From G963422275 sp963422275 (GTDB lineage Bacteria > Pseudomonadota > Alphaproteobacteria > Rhodobacterales > Rhodobacteraceae), in assembly GCA_963422275.1 (NCBI GenBank), contig OY729418.1:2542001-2606000 (forward strand): DNA of 64,000 nt, given 5' to 3'. The translations under genes were made by a program, and so were the position numbers. Below, in pieces: positions 1 to 8,813 of this stretch (position 1 is its first letter; every line of letters starts with the position of its first letter). Below the pieces are notes generated by a model, which was given only the letters and a program-made list of their open reading frames with translations, made no database searches and was not told the origin of the DNA.

Positions 1-190
1 TGAAGATTTGCTTGCCGCGGCGTTCTTTGCACTCAAGCTAAGCGCTGTTTGCCGCTGACAAGCCAAACGGAACTTCGGTCCTTAAAAAAGCGCACCTTTC
101 TGTTGCAAGACGCACCAAAACACATTCGTGTCCGAGTGCGGAATGGAACAAACCGTGCGTGTCAAAAACTGGAATCAATCTGGCATGATG

Positions 191-1666
191 TCAGATGGAC
201 ATGCAGAGATATTTCAATTCGAGATAGTCTTCGATTCCGTGGCGAGATCCCTCACGTCCGATTCCAGACTGTTTGACACCTCCGAATGGCGCGACTTCAG
301 TCGAAAAAAGCCCAGTGTTTATACCGACCATCCCATATTCGAGTGCCTCTGCAACTCTCCACACCCGCGAAATGTCCTTTGAGAAGAAGTAGGACGCAAG
401 TCCGTGAATCGAATCGTTTGCCATCTCGATCACCTCTTCCTCAGTTTCAAATCGGAATAGCGGAGCGACTGGACCAAAGGTTTCATCGTGGGCAATCAGC
501 ATGTCTTGGGTCACTTCGGCAACAACCGTGGGTTCAAACCAGGTGCCCCCAAGAGCATGTGCCTTTCCTCCTGCGACCAACCTAGCCCCTTTTCGGACAG
601 CGTCTTCAATGTGGGCCTCAACTTTTCGGACAGCGTCTTCGTTGATCAGCGGTCCGGTATTGACGCCTTCCTCGAATCCATCTCCCAATCGAAGCGTCCC
701 AGTGGCTTTTGCGAGTTTATCGGCAAACAGGTCGTAAATTCCCGACTGCACGTATACCCGGTTCGCGCAGACACAGGTCTGGCCGTTGTTGCGGTACTTT
801 GAAATCATGGCACCTTCGACTGCCGCATCGATGTCAGCATCGTCGAATACGATGAACGGAGCATTGCCGCCCAGTTCCATCGAAACCTTCTTGATCTGGT
901 CGCTCGATTGCCGAATTAACATCCTCCCGACCTCGGTGGATCCCGTGAAGGTAATTTTTCGGATGGTCGGGTTGGAACAGAATTCCTCGCCAATCTCGCG
1001 CGAACGGGTGGACGTGATCACTGACAACACGCCCTTCGGAATGCCGGCGCGTTCTGCAAGCACGGCCATTGCCAAGGCGGAAAGCGGAGTCTCGCTGGCT
1101 GGGCGCGCAACGAACGTGCAACCGACGGCAAGTGCGGGAGCAACCTTTCTCGCAATCATTGCATTTGGGAAGTTCCAGGGCGTGATGGATGCGACTACCC
1201 CAACCGGCTGCTTGATAACGACTAGTCGCTTGTCTGCTTGATGACCGGGGACAGTTTCGCCGTACACCCTCTTTGCTTCTTCGGCGAACCACTGGACGAA
1301 GGACGCGCCGTACATGATCTCGCCCTTCGCTTCGAGAAAAGGTTTGCCCATTTCCGCCGTCAATATTGCCGCCAGATCGTCTGCATTCTCGATCATCAGC
1401 CGGTACCATTCCAGAAGAAGACTCGACCGTTCCTTCGCTGCCTTGGCGGCCCATGCCTTCTGCGTTGCCTTGCAGGCATCGATTGCGCGCTTGGTTTCGG
1501 CAATGCCAAGATCAGGCACTTCGGCGATGACGTCGCCCCTTGCCGGATTCATTACCGGGAATGTCGAGCCGTCGTCCGCATTGATCCATTCACCTGCGAC
1601 CAACGCTTTCGTTGCAAGCAAATCGGGGTCCCTAAGCATCGACGACAAATTTGTGGAATCAAGCAT
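191..1666 (-). CDS. gabD: NAD(P)-dependent succinate-semialdehyde dehydrogenase
   Basis: Aldehyde dehydrogenase of 491 aa, close to the usual GabD length (about 480). It oxidises succinate semialdehyde to succinate at the end of the GABA shunt, in the cytoplasm. The family's catalytic glutamate lies in MELGGNAP and the catalytic cysteine in NGQTCVCANR. The Rossmann region carries ITPWNFPNAMIARK and FTGSTEVGR, and the C-terminus has FGGVKQSGIGREGS, typical of the SSADH branch. It stands alone: no gabT or regulator is adjacent, and an IS remnant lies upstream. The family call is firm. The exact substrate (succinate versus glutarate semialdehyde) is inferred from overall similarity. Confidence 0.9.
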   Translation of the reverse strand: MLDSTNLSSMLRDPDLLATKALVAGEWINADDGSTFPVMNPARGDVIAEVPDLGIAETKRAIDACKATQKAWAAKAAKERSSLLLEWYRLMIENADDLAAILTAEMGKPFLEAKGEIMYGASFVQWFAEEAKRVYGETVPGHQADKRLVVIKQPVGVVASITPWNFPNAMIARKVAPALAVGCTFVARPASETPLSALAMAVLAERAGIPKGVLSVITSTRSREIGEEFCSNPTIRKITFTGSTEVGRMLIRQSSDQIKKVSMELGGNAPFIVFDDADIDAAVEGAMISKYRNNGQTCVCANRVYVQSGIYDLFADKLAKATGTLRLGDGFEEGVNTGPLINEDAVRKVEAHIEDAVRKGARLVAGGKAHALGGTWFEPTVVAEVTQDMLIAHDETFGPVAPLFRFETEEEVIEMANDSIHGLASYFFSKDISRVWRVAEALEYGMVGINTGLFSTEVAPFGGVKQSGIGREGSRHGIEDYLELKYLCMSI

Positions 1667-1822
1667 TTTCTCACCTGTTTTTGTTCGAGCGCCTCATTTC
1701 ACAATAGCACCGGCGATTCAAGGCTTGATGGCAAAATCACTTCGGACATCTGTGCGTGCGCTGGCATTGGAACTTCAGGTTGCCCAGCGTAGTTGGCGCA
1801 TCTGCAGTTTAAATTTCTTGGC

Positions 1823-2616
1823 TCAATTCGCGATTCGCAGGCATGTCCTGGCGTTGACGGCTGCGAGGCAGGCTCTTGGCGATGGATGCCTGCCGAGGAC
1901 GACGAGATGGAACCACCTCGGATAGCTGCCCAGGCACTTGGTGGCGATGCCGCGGGAGCGCCGCAGGAAGCCCTTGATCTGGCTGTGGCGACTGTTGACC
2001 GGGATGTGCACGGCGCCGCGCACCTGCTCACTGGCGGGGCGATCACCGGCGCCAGCGCCCGCTTCACGCTGTCCGCGTCGAGCTTCGGCAGGGGTGAGGT
2101 TTAGCACGCAGAGCCTGCAGGAACAGGGACGGGAAGGCAGCGTGGCGATTTCGGCGCCGATTGAAGCGAAAGACGAACCAGCCGTCTGTCTTGACGGTCG
2201 CGGTCGCGGCGGCGTTGCGCACAGCGAAGTTGCCGAGATCCTTGGCGCTGCAGGGTCGGATCGTGGCCAGCCGCAGGCGACCGGCATCTTGCCTTCGGGG
2301 CTGCGCCCCGGCCCCGGCGGCACGCCCTTGTCGCGCTGCGGCAGGACCCGGTCCCGAGCGACAGCCTGGTTCGGTGCGGGAGGGTGCCGGCGGTGACCGA
2401 GGTTTGCCGATGGCAACGGGTGCACTCGAAGCTGTGCTTCCTGGTCTTCAACTCCCGCCTGCGGTCGTGGCCGCAGGCGGGACACCGGAAGCCGTTCGGC
2501 CATCGGACGGCGACGAGCCACCGGGCGCAGGCGTCGTCGTCGGGGAACCGGCGCTGGAAGGCGATGAGGCTGGCGGGAATTTCGGTCATGGGACGGTTCC
2601 ACATCAAAAATGTCAT
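1823..2616 (-). pseudogene. Decayed IS1595-family (ISXO2-like) transposase
   Basis: The 5' part encodes an N-terminal zinc ribbon typical of IS1595 transposases (RWPNGFRCPACGHDRR, then a second C-x-x-C with TSVTAGTL). The frame is then lost. The 3' part, in another frame around 1823-2000, encodes a stretch resembling the C-terminus of this group (HSQIKGFLRRSRGIATK). The middle DDE region is not recoverable in one frame, so the gene carries several frameshifts or deletions and cannot give a functional enzyme. It abuts a clipped SRAP gene, suggesting that the insertion or its decay truncated that gene. No terminal inverted repeats were identified. Confidence 0.65.
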
Positions 2617-2679
2617 GCGAACATTCCATCATCCGACATCCCGGACGCAATGCCTTGTGTCGCAGGAACCATGTGCATA

Positions 2680-2792
2680 AGCAATTCGGGAAATATTGCC
2701 GATTGGGGCGGCAGATTGCCCAGTTGATCGCGCGCGTTAAAGAGCTGGCGCATCGCGTCCTGGGGCATGGTATTGGAGTAAAGATTGCACAT
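2680..2792 (-). pseudogene. 5' fragment of an SRAP (YedK/HMCES-like) gene
   Basis: Starting at ATG 2792 the frame reads MCNLYSNTMPQDAMRQLF and then GNLPPQSAIFP, the conserved beginning of SOS-response-associated peptidases; Cys2 would be the catalytic residue that caps abasic sites. Similarity stops after about 36 codons and the frame runs out near the IS1595 remnant. The Asn, Glu and His needed for activity are absent, so this is a non-functional remnant. A complete SRAP gene of a different subtype (MCGRF start) lies at 57899-58564. Confidence 0.6.
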
Positions 2793-2852
2793 TTTGCCGA
2801 TGTTTCTTGATTTATGGCCGATTAGGCAAGATATTTCAACGGGTGGCAAAGC

Positions 2853-2881
2853 TTGACACCCAGCCAAAAAGCCATCATAAT
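2853..2881 (+). promoter_or_regulatory. Sigma-70-type promoter of parDE
   Basis: A perfect -35 TTGACA at 2853-2858 is followed after 17 bases by CATAAT at 2876-2881. The expected transcription start is near 2888, just before the AGGAGG ribosome binding site (2891-2896) of parD. It is among the clearest promoters in the window. Confidence 0.7.
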
Positions 2882-2888
2882 CAGATGA
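2874..2888. promoter_or_regulatory. Candidate ParD operator
   Basis: The inverted repeat ATCAT-N5-ATGAT overlaps the -10 box of the parDE promoter. Type II antitoxins normally repress their own operon by binding such a dyad. The assignment rests on position and symmetry only. Confidence 0.4.
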
Positions 2889-2903
2889 TCAGGAGGTTTG
2901 GCC

Positions 2904-3173
2904 ATGCCATCAAGTCACGCGCGCAATGTCGCCCTTACGCCGCAGCTCGGCGAATTTGTCGATGAGCTGGTCGCCACTGGGGGCTATGGCAATGCGAGCG
3001 AAGTGGTCCGCGATGCTCTAAGGGAGCTGAAGCGGCGGCGCGATTCCGATCAGCTCACCGAAATTCGCGCACGCATCGCCACCGGGCTAGACCAGCTTGA
3101 TGCGGGGCAGGGGATTAGCGGTGATCCTGCTGATATCCTGGGTGAACGTCTCCAAGCGGCTCAAAAGCGCTAG
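2904..3173 (+). CDS. parD: ParD-family antitoxin
   Basis: About 89 aa from ATG 2904, which is chosen because AGGAGG at 2891-2896 lies 7 bases upstream; an upstream TTG at 2898 in the same frame is unlikely. The N-terminal ribbon-helix-helix region reads NVALTPQLGEFVDELVATGG then NASEVVRDALREL, the signature of the ParD/CC2985 family. The C-terminal half should wrap the toxin. It is followed by parE after 8 bases. The role is to neutralise ParE and repress the operon. The pair sits between an SRAP/IS1595 remnant and an IS5-type remnant, as is usual for mobile toxin-antitoxin modules. Confidence 0.9.
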   Translation: MPSSHARNVALTPQLGEFVDELVATGGYGNASEVVRDALRELKRRRDSDQLTEIRARIATGLDQLDAGQGISGDPADILGERLQAAQKR

Positions 3174-3181
3174 GCGGGCTC

Positions 3182-3514
3182 GTGAAGCGGGTAGAATATT
3201 CACCCGCCGCCCTTGCCAGCTTTGATGACATACTCGATTACACTCTTGAAAATTTCGGGATGGATCAAGCGGCGTGCTATACCGGTCAGCTTGCCGAACG
3301 GCTGAAAGCCCTAGCGACGGGAGAGCCTCCACGGGCGCGCCCGTGCGAACTTTTGATGAAGGGCATCACTGATGCCAAAGGGCTTTGCTATTACCGCGAA
3401 GGCCAGCATTTCCTGATCCTGCGTGAAAGCCCAGACAAGCTGGAAGTGGTTGAAATCTTCCACGATCAAGTGGATCTCGACGCGCATCTGCAAAGATTGG
3501 TTGATGAAGGCTAG
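3182..3514 (+). CDS. parE: ParE/RelE-superfamily toxin
   Basis: 110 aa with a GTG start at 3182, 8 bases after parD. The fold signature is visible: YSPAALASFDDILDYTLENFG (paired N-terminal helices; family members poison DNA gyrase), a central basic strand around PRARPCELLMKG, the LCYYREGQHFLILR strand pair and the C-terminal VVEIFHDQVDLDAHLQRL. The length and pairing are normal for ParE, so the module appears intact. The IS5-type element begins 20 bases after its stop. The gyrase target is assumed from the family and is not proven by sequence. Confidence 0.88.
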   Translation: MKRVEYSPAALASFDDILDYTLENFGMDQAACYTGQLAERLKALATGEPPRARPCELLMKGITDAKGLCYYREGQHFLILRESPDKLEVVEIFHDQVDLDAHLQRLVDEG

Positions 3515-3534
3515 CAGCGGCGAAGCCGCTACTA

Positions 3535-4761
3535 GGGAACCTCTGAATGCAGCCTGATTTTGGACGTTGCATTGCGCATCAGGTGCGTGCCCGCTGTCTT
3601 GCGCCACGCCTTTTTTTGGGGGGATCACGACATGCAGCGCCTTCGGCAATTGACCTTTGCCAGCCTCGAATGCGATCGCAAGAAGCGCAAGACGCGCCGC
3701 GAGATCTTTCTGGAGCGGATGGACGGCCTGATCCCCTGGGAGCGCCTGGAGGCAAGCATTGCGCCGGTGTATCCGAAGGGCGGCCGCAAGGGGCGACAGC
3801 CGCATCCGCTGTCGGTGATGCTGCGCGTGCACTGCGTTCAGCTGTTCTGCAACCTGAGCGACCCGTTGATGGAGGACCGGCTTGCGAGGCGGAGAGCATC
3901 CGGCGCTTTGCCGGGGCGGTGCTTGAGAAGGTTCCGGACGAGACGACGATCCCGACTTCCGCCATCGGCTGGAGCGCCACGGACTGGCGCACCTTCTGTT
4001 CGGGAGATCAGGGATCACCTGGCCGAGCGGGGGGGGGGGGTGCTGAAGAAGGGCACCATCGTTGACGCCACCATCATTTCGGCGCCGTCGTCGACCGGGA
4101 ACGAGAGCAACGCCCGCGATCCGGAGATGCACCAGACCAGGAAGGGGAACCGGTGGCATTTCGGGATGAAGCTGCACATCGGCACCGACCCCCGAGGTCT
4201 GGTGCACCATCTGGAGGGAACGGCCGCCAACGTCGCGACCTGACGCCTTCGGGTCGGCTTCTGCACGGCGAGGAGGAGCAAGTCCGGGGTGACTCTGGAT
4301 ACCGCGGGGTCGGCAAGCGCGCGGAGCACGCGCATCGCGAGGTGTCGTGGCGGATTGCCCTGCCCCCGAGCAAGCGCCGGACGCTGGCGCCGGGCAGCGC
4401 CGCGGCCAAGGCGGAGAAGGCGAAGGCCCGGGTGCGGGCGCGGGTGGAGCATCCGTTCCGGATCATCAAGCGGGTGTTCGGCTGCGACATGGTTCGCTAT
4501 CGGGGTCTGGAGAGGAACGTGCAGCGGCTTGCGCCGCTTCCGGGCTTCTCGAACCTGATGATTGCCCAGCCGCACCTGTCGTGACAAGGGATCAGTGTGT
4601 CCGGAATTTGCCGGGTCGGCCCTGCGGGGGCTGAACCGGCGGCGGTTTCGCCCCGAAAACGCGCATTTGCGGCTTCCGGACCGCCGAAAAACGACCGGTG
4701 CAGCCGGGAAGGGCAAATTCCGCAGCAAACCCCAAAAAAAACCTCCAAATCAGAGGTTCCC
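3535..4761 (+). mobile_element. IS5-family element, copy 1 (decayed)
   Basis: Bounded by inverted ends GGGAACCTCTGA (from 3535) and its complement ending at 4761. TA lies outside both ends, and CTAG/CTAA lie there if the ends are taken one base in, so a short YTAR-like target duplication is possible. Length is about 1.23 kb. A second copy lies at about 9983-11183 in the opposite orientation. The transposase inside is broken. Confidence 0.75.
3632..4584 (+). pseudogene. IS5-family transposase, copy 1, multiply frameshifted
   Basis: The N-terminus is clear (MQRLRQLTFASLECDRKK, MLRVHCVQLFCNLSDPLMED). The frame then shifts at about 3886: the continuation ESIRRFAGAVLEKVPDET is in another frame. 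It shifts again before LKKGTIVDATIISAPSS, which follows a 12-G run near 4029-4040, and again before the DSGYRG and RARVEHPFRIIKRVFGCDMV parts. Together these make a near-complete DDE transposase of about 310 aa, now inactive. The first frameshift is shared with copy 2. Confidence 0.75.
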
Positions 4762-4922
4762 TAAGCAACTGCCGGGATTTTCAGTTGGTAAAGACTCTGC
4801 CGGGCAGGGAATCCCCAATTGAGACGGATAACCTTTCAAAGCGATTTGATATTCTGGTATTGAAACAAGGTTTGGCGGATAGTATGCGTTTCGCACGACC
4901 GGGAACCAGAAAGGCTGGCGAC

Positions 4923-5273
4923 ATGGTTCCGCTCATTAAATTCATCGCCTTGGGATGCCTCTGGCTTCCGTTGGGAATAATGTTGCTGACGGTCTCCCGT
5001 GGATTTGGCGTGCTATCAATGCAGGCGTTGGCTTCATTGCTTCCGGTATTGCCGTGTGGCCTGCCGCTGGCGTTTGCCTGTCGTTCAATTCATCGCCTGA
5101 ATCGTCCGAGAACTGCTTGGGTCACGTTCGCAATACTTGCACCATTGACGATAATGGCGGCAATAATTGGGGGGTTGCTGGGACCGCTAGGGATTGCGGC
5201 CTACTCAATTGCTGCAAGCTTGCCAGCATGGCTGATTTTCTTCATCCTTGGCAGAATATACAAATCTAAATAG
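4923..5273 (+). CDS. Small hypothetical membrane protein
   Basis: The open frame continues from inside the IS end, but the native start is probably ATG 4923 (MVPLIKFIALGCLWLPLG, about 116 aa) or ATG 4884. Three to four hydrophobic segments are visible: IKFIALGCLWLPLGIMLLT, the segment around ALASLLPVLPCGLPLAFA, TAWVTFAILAPLTIMAAIIG and a C-terminal IAASLPAWLIFFILG before a basic tail (RIYKSK). No family is recognised. It lies alone between the IS5-type element and a P1 peptidase gene. It could be the 3' part of a gene whose beginning was replaced by the IS. Confidence 0.5.
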   Translation: MVPLIKFIALGCLWLPLGIMLLTVSRGFGVLSMQALASLLPVLPCGLPLAFACRSIHRLNRPRTAWVTFAILAPLTIMAAIIGGLLGPLGIAAYSIAASLPAWLIFFILGRIYKSK

Positions 5274-5378
5274 AGCATGGAAAACACATGCCGTCGCAGG
5301 CTTCTTGGATTGCCTGAGGATGGCTGATGAGAGTTGTAAAATGAATCGCACAAAGGTCGAAGCACTCAAGAAACCAAA

Positions 5379-6377
5379 ATGAAACTTGGGCCGAAGAACA
5401 GCATAACGGACATACCGGGACTTAAGGTAGGCAATTCCGAAGATTTGCAGATCAAGACCGGTGTATCAGTCTTGGTGGCAGATCGGCCATTCACCGCTGC
5501 TGTTCATGTAATGGGAGGTGCTCCCGGCACTAGGGAAACGGATTTGCTTGCGCCGGACAAGCTCGTGCAGGCAGTTGACGCAATTGTCTTATCGGGAGGT
5601 TCCGCTTTCGGGCTAGACGCCGCGTCTGGGGTTGCTGACAGTCTTCTCCGGGCTGGACGTGGGTTTGAAGTGGAGTCGGTGCGCGTTCCGATCGTTCCCG
5701 GCGCTATTCTTTTTGACTTGTTGAACGGCGGAAAAAAAGAGTGGGACAAGAATCCGTACAAGCAACTGGGCCATCGTGCGTTGGAGTTCGCCGCCGATGA
5801 TTTCAGCATCGGTTCAGTCGGTGCCGGTACAGGTGCTTTGGCGGGGAAACTCAAGGGAGGCCTAGGCACTGCCTCGGCAGTGACCGAAGGTGGATATCTA
5901 GTCGGGGCGTTGGTAGCGGTCAATTCATTCGGTTCGGTTGTCCAGCCTGGGCACGCGAACTTTTGGGCAGCGTCATTCGAAATGGAAAGCGAATTTGGTG
6001 GGCTGGGATTGGCAAGCGAGTTCAATCCGAGCAAAGAACAGGCACTGGCAGGCCTATCCTCTCACACAAACACCAATACCACAATTGCGATAGTCGCAAC
6101 AGATGCGAAGCTTTCCCAAGCCCAAGCGACGCGCTTGGCAGTCACAGCACACGACGGGATGGCTCGCTCAATTGTGCCGTCACACACCGTCTACGATGGT
6201 GACTTGGTGTTTGCCGCGGCAACCGGTGAGAAAGAGATTGAGGACTCGGGACTGGATTTCCTGAACTTGGGACACGCTGCCGCAACATGCCTGGCACGAG
6301 CTGTTGCAAGAGGGGTATACAACGCTGAATCGCAAATTGACGACCTTATGCCAACTTGGATCGACGAATTCGGATGA
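5379..6377 (+). CDS. P1 (S58/DmpA) family peptidase
   Basis: 332 aa. N-terminal-nucleophile hydrolase of the P1/DmpA/NylC group, which self-cleaves into two chains and acts on amino-terminal or amide bonds of small substrates. Family features are present: an N-terminal SITDIPGLKVGN, GGAPGTRETDLL, LSGGSAFGLDAASGV (oxyanion-hole region) and the autoprocessing segment HTNTNTTIAIVATDA, where the Thr in NTNTT is the likely nucleophile. The C-terminal part carries GDLVFAAATGE. No signal peptide is seen, so it is probably cytoplasmic. It is monocistronic and convergent with the Nudix gene. The substrate cannot be predicted. Confidence 0.85.
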   Translation: MKLGPKNSITDIPGLKVGNSEDLQIKTGVSVLVADRPFTAAVHVMGGAPGTRETDLLAPDKLVQAVDAIVLSGGSAFGLDAASGVADSLLRAGRGFEVESVRVPIVPGAILFDLLNGGKKEWDKNPYKQLGHRALEFAADDFSIGSVGAGTGALAGKLKGGLGTASAVTEGGYLVGALVAVNSFGSVVQPGHANFWAASFEMESEFGGLGLASEFNPSKEQALAGLSSHTNTNTTIAIVATDAKLSQAQATRLAVTAHDGMARSIVPSHTVYDGDLVFAAATGEKEIEDSGLDFLNLGHAAATCLARAVARGVYNAESQIDDLMPTWIDEFG

Positions 6378-6450
6378 GTGGATTCTTCGTCCTGGTCTCG
6401 ATACTCAATCGGCATTTTCCGCCCAGAGTGCTTCGCATCATGTCGCGCAC

Positions 6451-7209
6451 TCATAGATATTCGCGCATTCTGGCTCCGTTATTGGTATAGAGAAAAGGCA
6501 CACGCTTGGGAGGGAGGCCGGAGGTGACTGCTACCGACCCGGCATCCAGAACCAACTTGGTTATAGGAGCGAGGTCGTAGAGTCTGGCCTCAGGCAAAGG
6601 TGTCCAACGCAGTTTTCGCAGCTCCCCGGAGGCACGGGAGAAGTCATCTGGGTCTCCGGCGATAGATAGGCTTTCAGCATTTCCGAGGAAGAAGCGAGCA
6701 TCAAACCTGCGCGTGTTGCCAAGAGGCGTAATGGCGCGGAAAAAGAATGTCAGCCCGCCTGCGTTTCCGATCGAACTACCGTCATTGTCTCTGACGGATT
6801 TTTCACGTTGTGAACTCTCCAAATTGTTATCCGACTTTTGCCCTGCCAACCAAATGCCAGTCTCTTCTCCGAGCTCCCGGATTGCGCAGGCGAGAAGCGG
6901 GCGAACCGAACCAAGACCCGAGCGCAATGCAAGCCGCTGCATGCTGATTTCATCGGGCTGTCCCTCGACTGCAACCTCAAAGTCGCGAGGCTCGACCCCT
7001 CCCCCAGGAAATACGTATTTGTTCGGCATGAAAGCAGCGTGCGTACACCGCTGTCCGAGAAGAACCTCCGGGTTCGTGCCGACGTTTCGGAACAAGACAA
7101 CACTTGCAGCATCGCGGACTTCTGGTGAATTCCTCGAGGTTTCTCTTTTAAGGGACAGCTGACTGCCGATGCTGCGATCGTCAGCTTCCATATTCGATGT
7201 TTCGGTCAT
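6451..7209 (-). CDS. Nudix hydrolase with an extended Nudix box
   Basis: 252 aa. The Nudix helix is split: GGGVEPRDFE is followed by about 33 residues before RELGEETGIWL, rather than the contiguous 23-residue box of MutT. This arrangement resembles the NUDT19-like group, some members of which act on CoA derivatives. ASVVLFRN and VLLGQRCTHAAFMPNKYVFP precede it. The C-terminal region (LRKLRWTPLPEARLYDLAPIT) matches the long C-terminal extension of that group. Convergent with the P1 peptidase gene. Hydrolysis of a nucleoside-diphosphate-linked substrate is expected; the exact one is unknown. Confidence 0.8.
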   Translation of the reverse strand: MTETSNMEADDRSIGSQLSLKRETSRNSPEVRDAASVVLFRNVGTNPEVLLGQRCTHAAFMPNKYVFPGGGVEPRDFEVAVEGQPDEISMQRLALRSGLGSVRPLLACAIRELGEETGIWLAGQKSDNNLESSQREKSVRDNDGSSIGNAGGLTFFFRAITPLGNTRRFDARFFLGNAESLSIAGDPDDFSRASGELRKLRWTPLPEARLYDLAPITKLVLDAGSVAVTSGLPPKRVPFLYTNNGARMREYL

Positions 7210-7638
7210 TTGCGGTTCCGGTTCTGCAAGCGGCCGTAGTGTTCAGCGTTCGATATTGTATCGACTTGTCAGGCAAACCTGACTTATGTCAATTTCTAAA
7301 TTGGCTCCACGTAGCGTGGCTTGGTGCCGGAGATCATATCCTAACGTCACAACGGGAGAACCGCCATGGAATGCCGGAGGGAGAATGGATAGCCATCGAA
7401 AAACTTCAGGCTCAATTTCTGGCCGCTCTATCCGTTTCAGTGAGTGGTGTTCTGCGATTTAACCATAGCGGGCATTCCTTGCAGGCGAAAGACCGCATCT
7501 GTCCTTCTTTAGTCGCGTTTGCTCACTCCATTTGAAATCTTCCCGGTTCAGGCAACGGAATCCAAGTTGCAATCCGTATATAGTTTAGCACGCAGGAAGC
7601 GTGCATCGCTTTCAACCAATCCTTGAAGGGAAATGAAC
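7210..7638. other. Intergenic region, about 430 bp
   Basis: Divergent spacer between the Nudix gene and the EF-hand gene. Only weak, unrecognisable open frames occur. It should contain promoters for both genes, but I could not define one convincingly. Confidence 0.5.
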
Positions 7639-8151
7639 ATGAAAAAGAACTTGGTGAAGCTTTCAATCGTGGGCTTGGCGTCCGCTGGCATGGTCCTTTT
7701 GACGTCAGGGCTTGCGGCAGCCGATGGAAGCAGGCAGTCGGGCTATGACAAATTCGAGTCTGAGGTGTCCTTCGAAGATCTGGACAAGAATGGCGACGGC
7801 AGACTGACAAAGGAAGAATTTGCGATGCGGACGACCGAAGCTTTCGCCGGCCATGACACCAATGGCGACGGGTTCCTGTCCGCCGATGAGCTAGCTGCTG
7901 CAATCATCAGCGAAATGGGCCAAAGGGCCAATCACTTGGCTGGCTTCATGCTCAGAAAGCTCGATGATGACGGTGACGGCCAGATCGCTCTTGACGAGAT
8001 TGGAAGCAAGCGGCGTGGCGGCAAGGTTTTCAACTATCTGGATGATGACGGCGATGGCGTGATTTCGGAGGAAGAGTTCGAGAGTGCCAAGGACATGCAG
8101 GGTCATCATGGCGGAAAATCAGGCAAGGGCCGGAAGAAACATAGCAACTGA
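7639..8151 (+). CDS. Secreted/periplasmic EF-hand protein
   Basis: About 170 aa. Start chosen at ATG 7639 because AAGGG lies 8 bases upstream; ATG 7633 is too close to it. The N-terminal signal peptide has a KK start, hydrophobic core (LSIVGLASAGMVLLTSGL) and AAADG cleavage region. Four EF-hand loops follow: DLDKNGDGRLTKEEF, DTNGDGFLSADEL, DDDGDGQIALDEI and DDDGDGVISEEEF, all with complete Ca2+-ligand spacing. The C-terminus is rich in His, Gly and Lys. It lies 86 bp upstream of the ECF sigma gene, as in other alphaproteobacterial loci pairing an EF-hand protein with a CnrX-like metal sensor. A role in periplasmic Ca2+ or metal buffering is inferred. Confidence 0.85.
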   Translation: MKKNLVKLSIVGLASAGMVLLTSGLAAADGSRQSGYDKFESEVSFEDLDKNGDGRLTKEEFAMRTTEAFAGHDTNGDGFLSADELAAAIISEMGQRANHLAGFMLRKLDDDGDGQIALDEIGSKRRGGKVFNYLDDDGDGVISEEEFESAKDMQGHHGGKSGKGRKKHSN

Positions 8152-8237
8152 GTGGGCTAGCGGCTGGCACCCGCAGGATGCTGGCCGCTCCGCCGACGGC
8201 AGCCCGAGAAATGGCGTAGAACACCGCTTTTTGTGGC

Positions 8238-8813
8238 ATGCCTTACGAGTCCTTTTCCAAGACAAGCGACGAAGAGTTACTTGCGCTGTACGCTGCTAGA
8301 CATCCGAATGCTGCCAATGAGTTGATGGAGCGGTTCGCTCCGCGAATATTGCGGCTTGCCGCTGGAATATTGGACGATTTTTCGGAAGCAGAGGAGGTTA
8401 CCCAGGACACAATGCTGCGCCTTTGGCAAATTGCCCCGGACTGGGAGCGGGGCAGAGCGAAGGTTTCCACTTGGCTTTGGCGGGTGGCTCAAAACAAGTG
8501 CACGGACAGACTTCGCCGCAGGAGAAGCGTTTGTTTGGACGAAATCCCCGAGCCTGTGGATGACCGGCCGGGAGTTGACGAGGTACTTATGCACAAGCAT
8601 CGCGTGCAGGTATTGAGGGAGACACTCGCGGGTCTTCCCGAGCGTCAGCGCATTGCCGTTTCGTTGAGACACATTGAAGGCATTTCGAATCCACAGATTG
8701 CCGAATGCTTGGAAACAAGCGTTGAGGCGGTCGAAAGCCTCGTTGCCCGTGGACTTCGGGCACTGAAGGAGCGGCTGGCCAACAGGAGAGAAAGTTTAGG
8801 GTGGAAGACATGA
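8238..8813 (+). CDS. ECF-subfamily RNA polymerase sigma factor
   Basis: 191 aa. Sigma region 2 covers about residues 20-95 (ELMERFAPRILRLAAGI, EAEEVTQDTMLRLWQ, VSTWLWRVAQNKCTDRLRR) and region 4 covers the C-terminal half (LPERQRIAVSLRHIEGISN, then a helix-turn-helix VEAVESLVARGLRALKERL). No region 1.1 or 3, as expected for ECF factors. Its stop overlaps the next gene by ATGA (8810-8813), so sigma and its presumed regulator are translationally coupled. The arrangement with a membrane protein and a CnrX-like sensor resembles cnrYXH-type metal-responsive sigma systems. Confidence 0.92.
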   Translation: MPYESFSKTSDEELLALYAARHPNAANELMERFAPRILRLAAGILDDFSEAEEVTQDTMLRLWQIAPDWERGRAKVSTWLWRVAQNKCTDRLRRRRSVCLDEIPEPVDDRPGVDEVLMHKHRVQVLRETLAGLPERQRIAVSLRHIEGISNPQIAECLETSVEAVESLVARGLRALKERLANRRESLGWKT

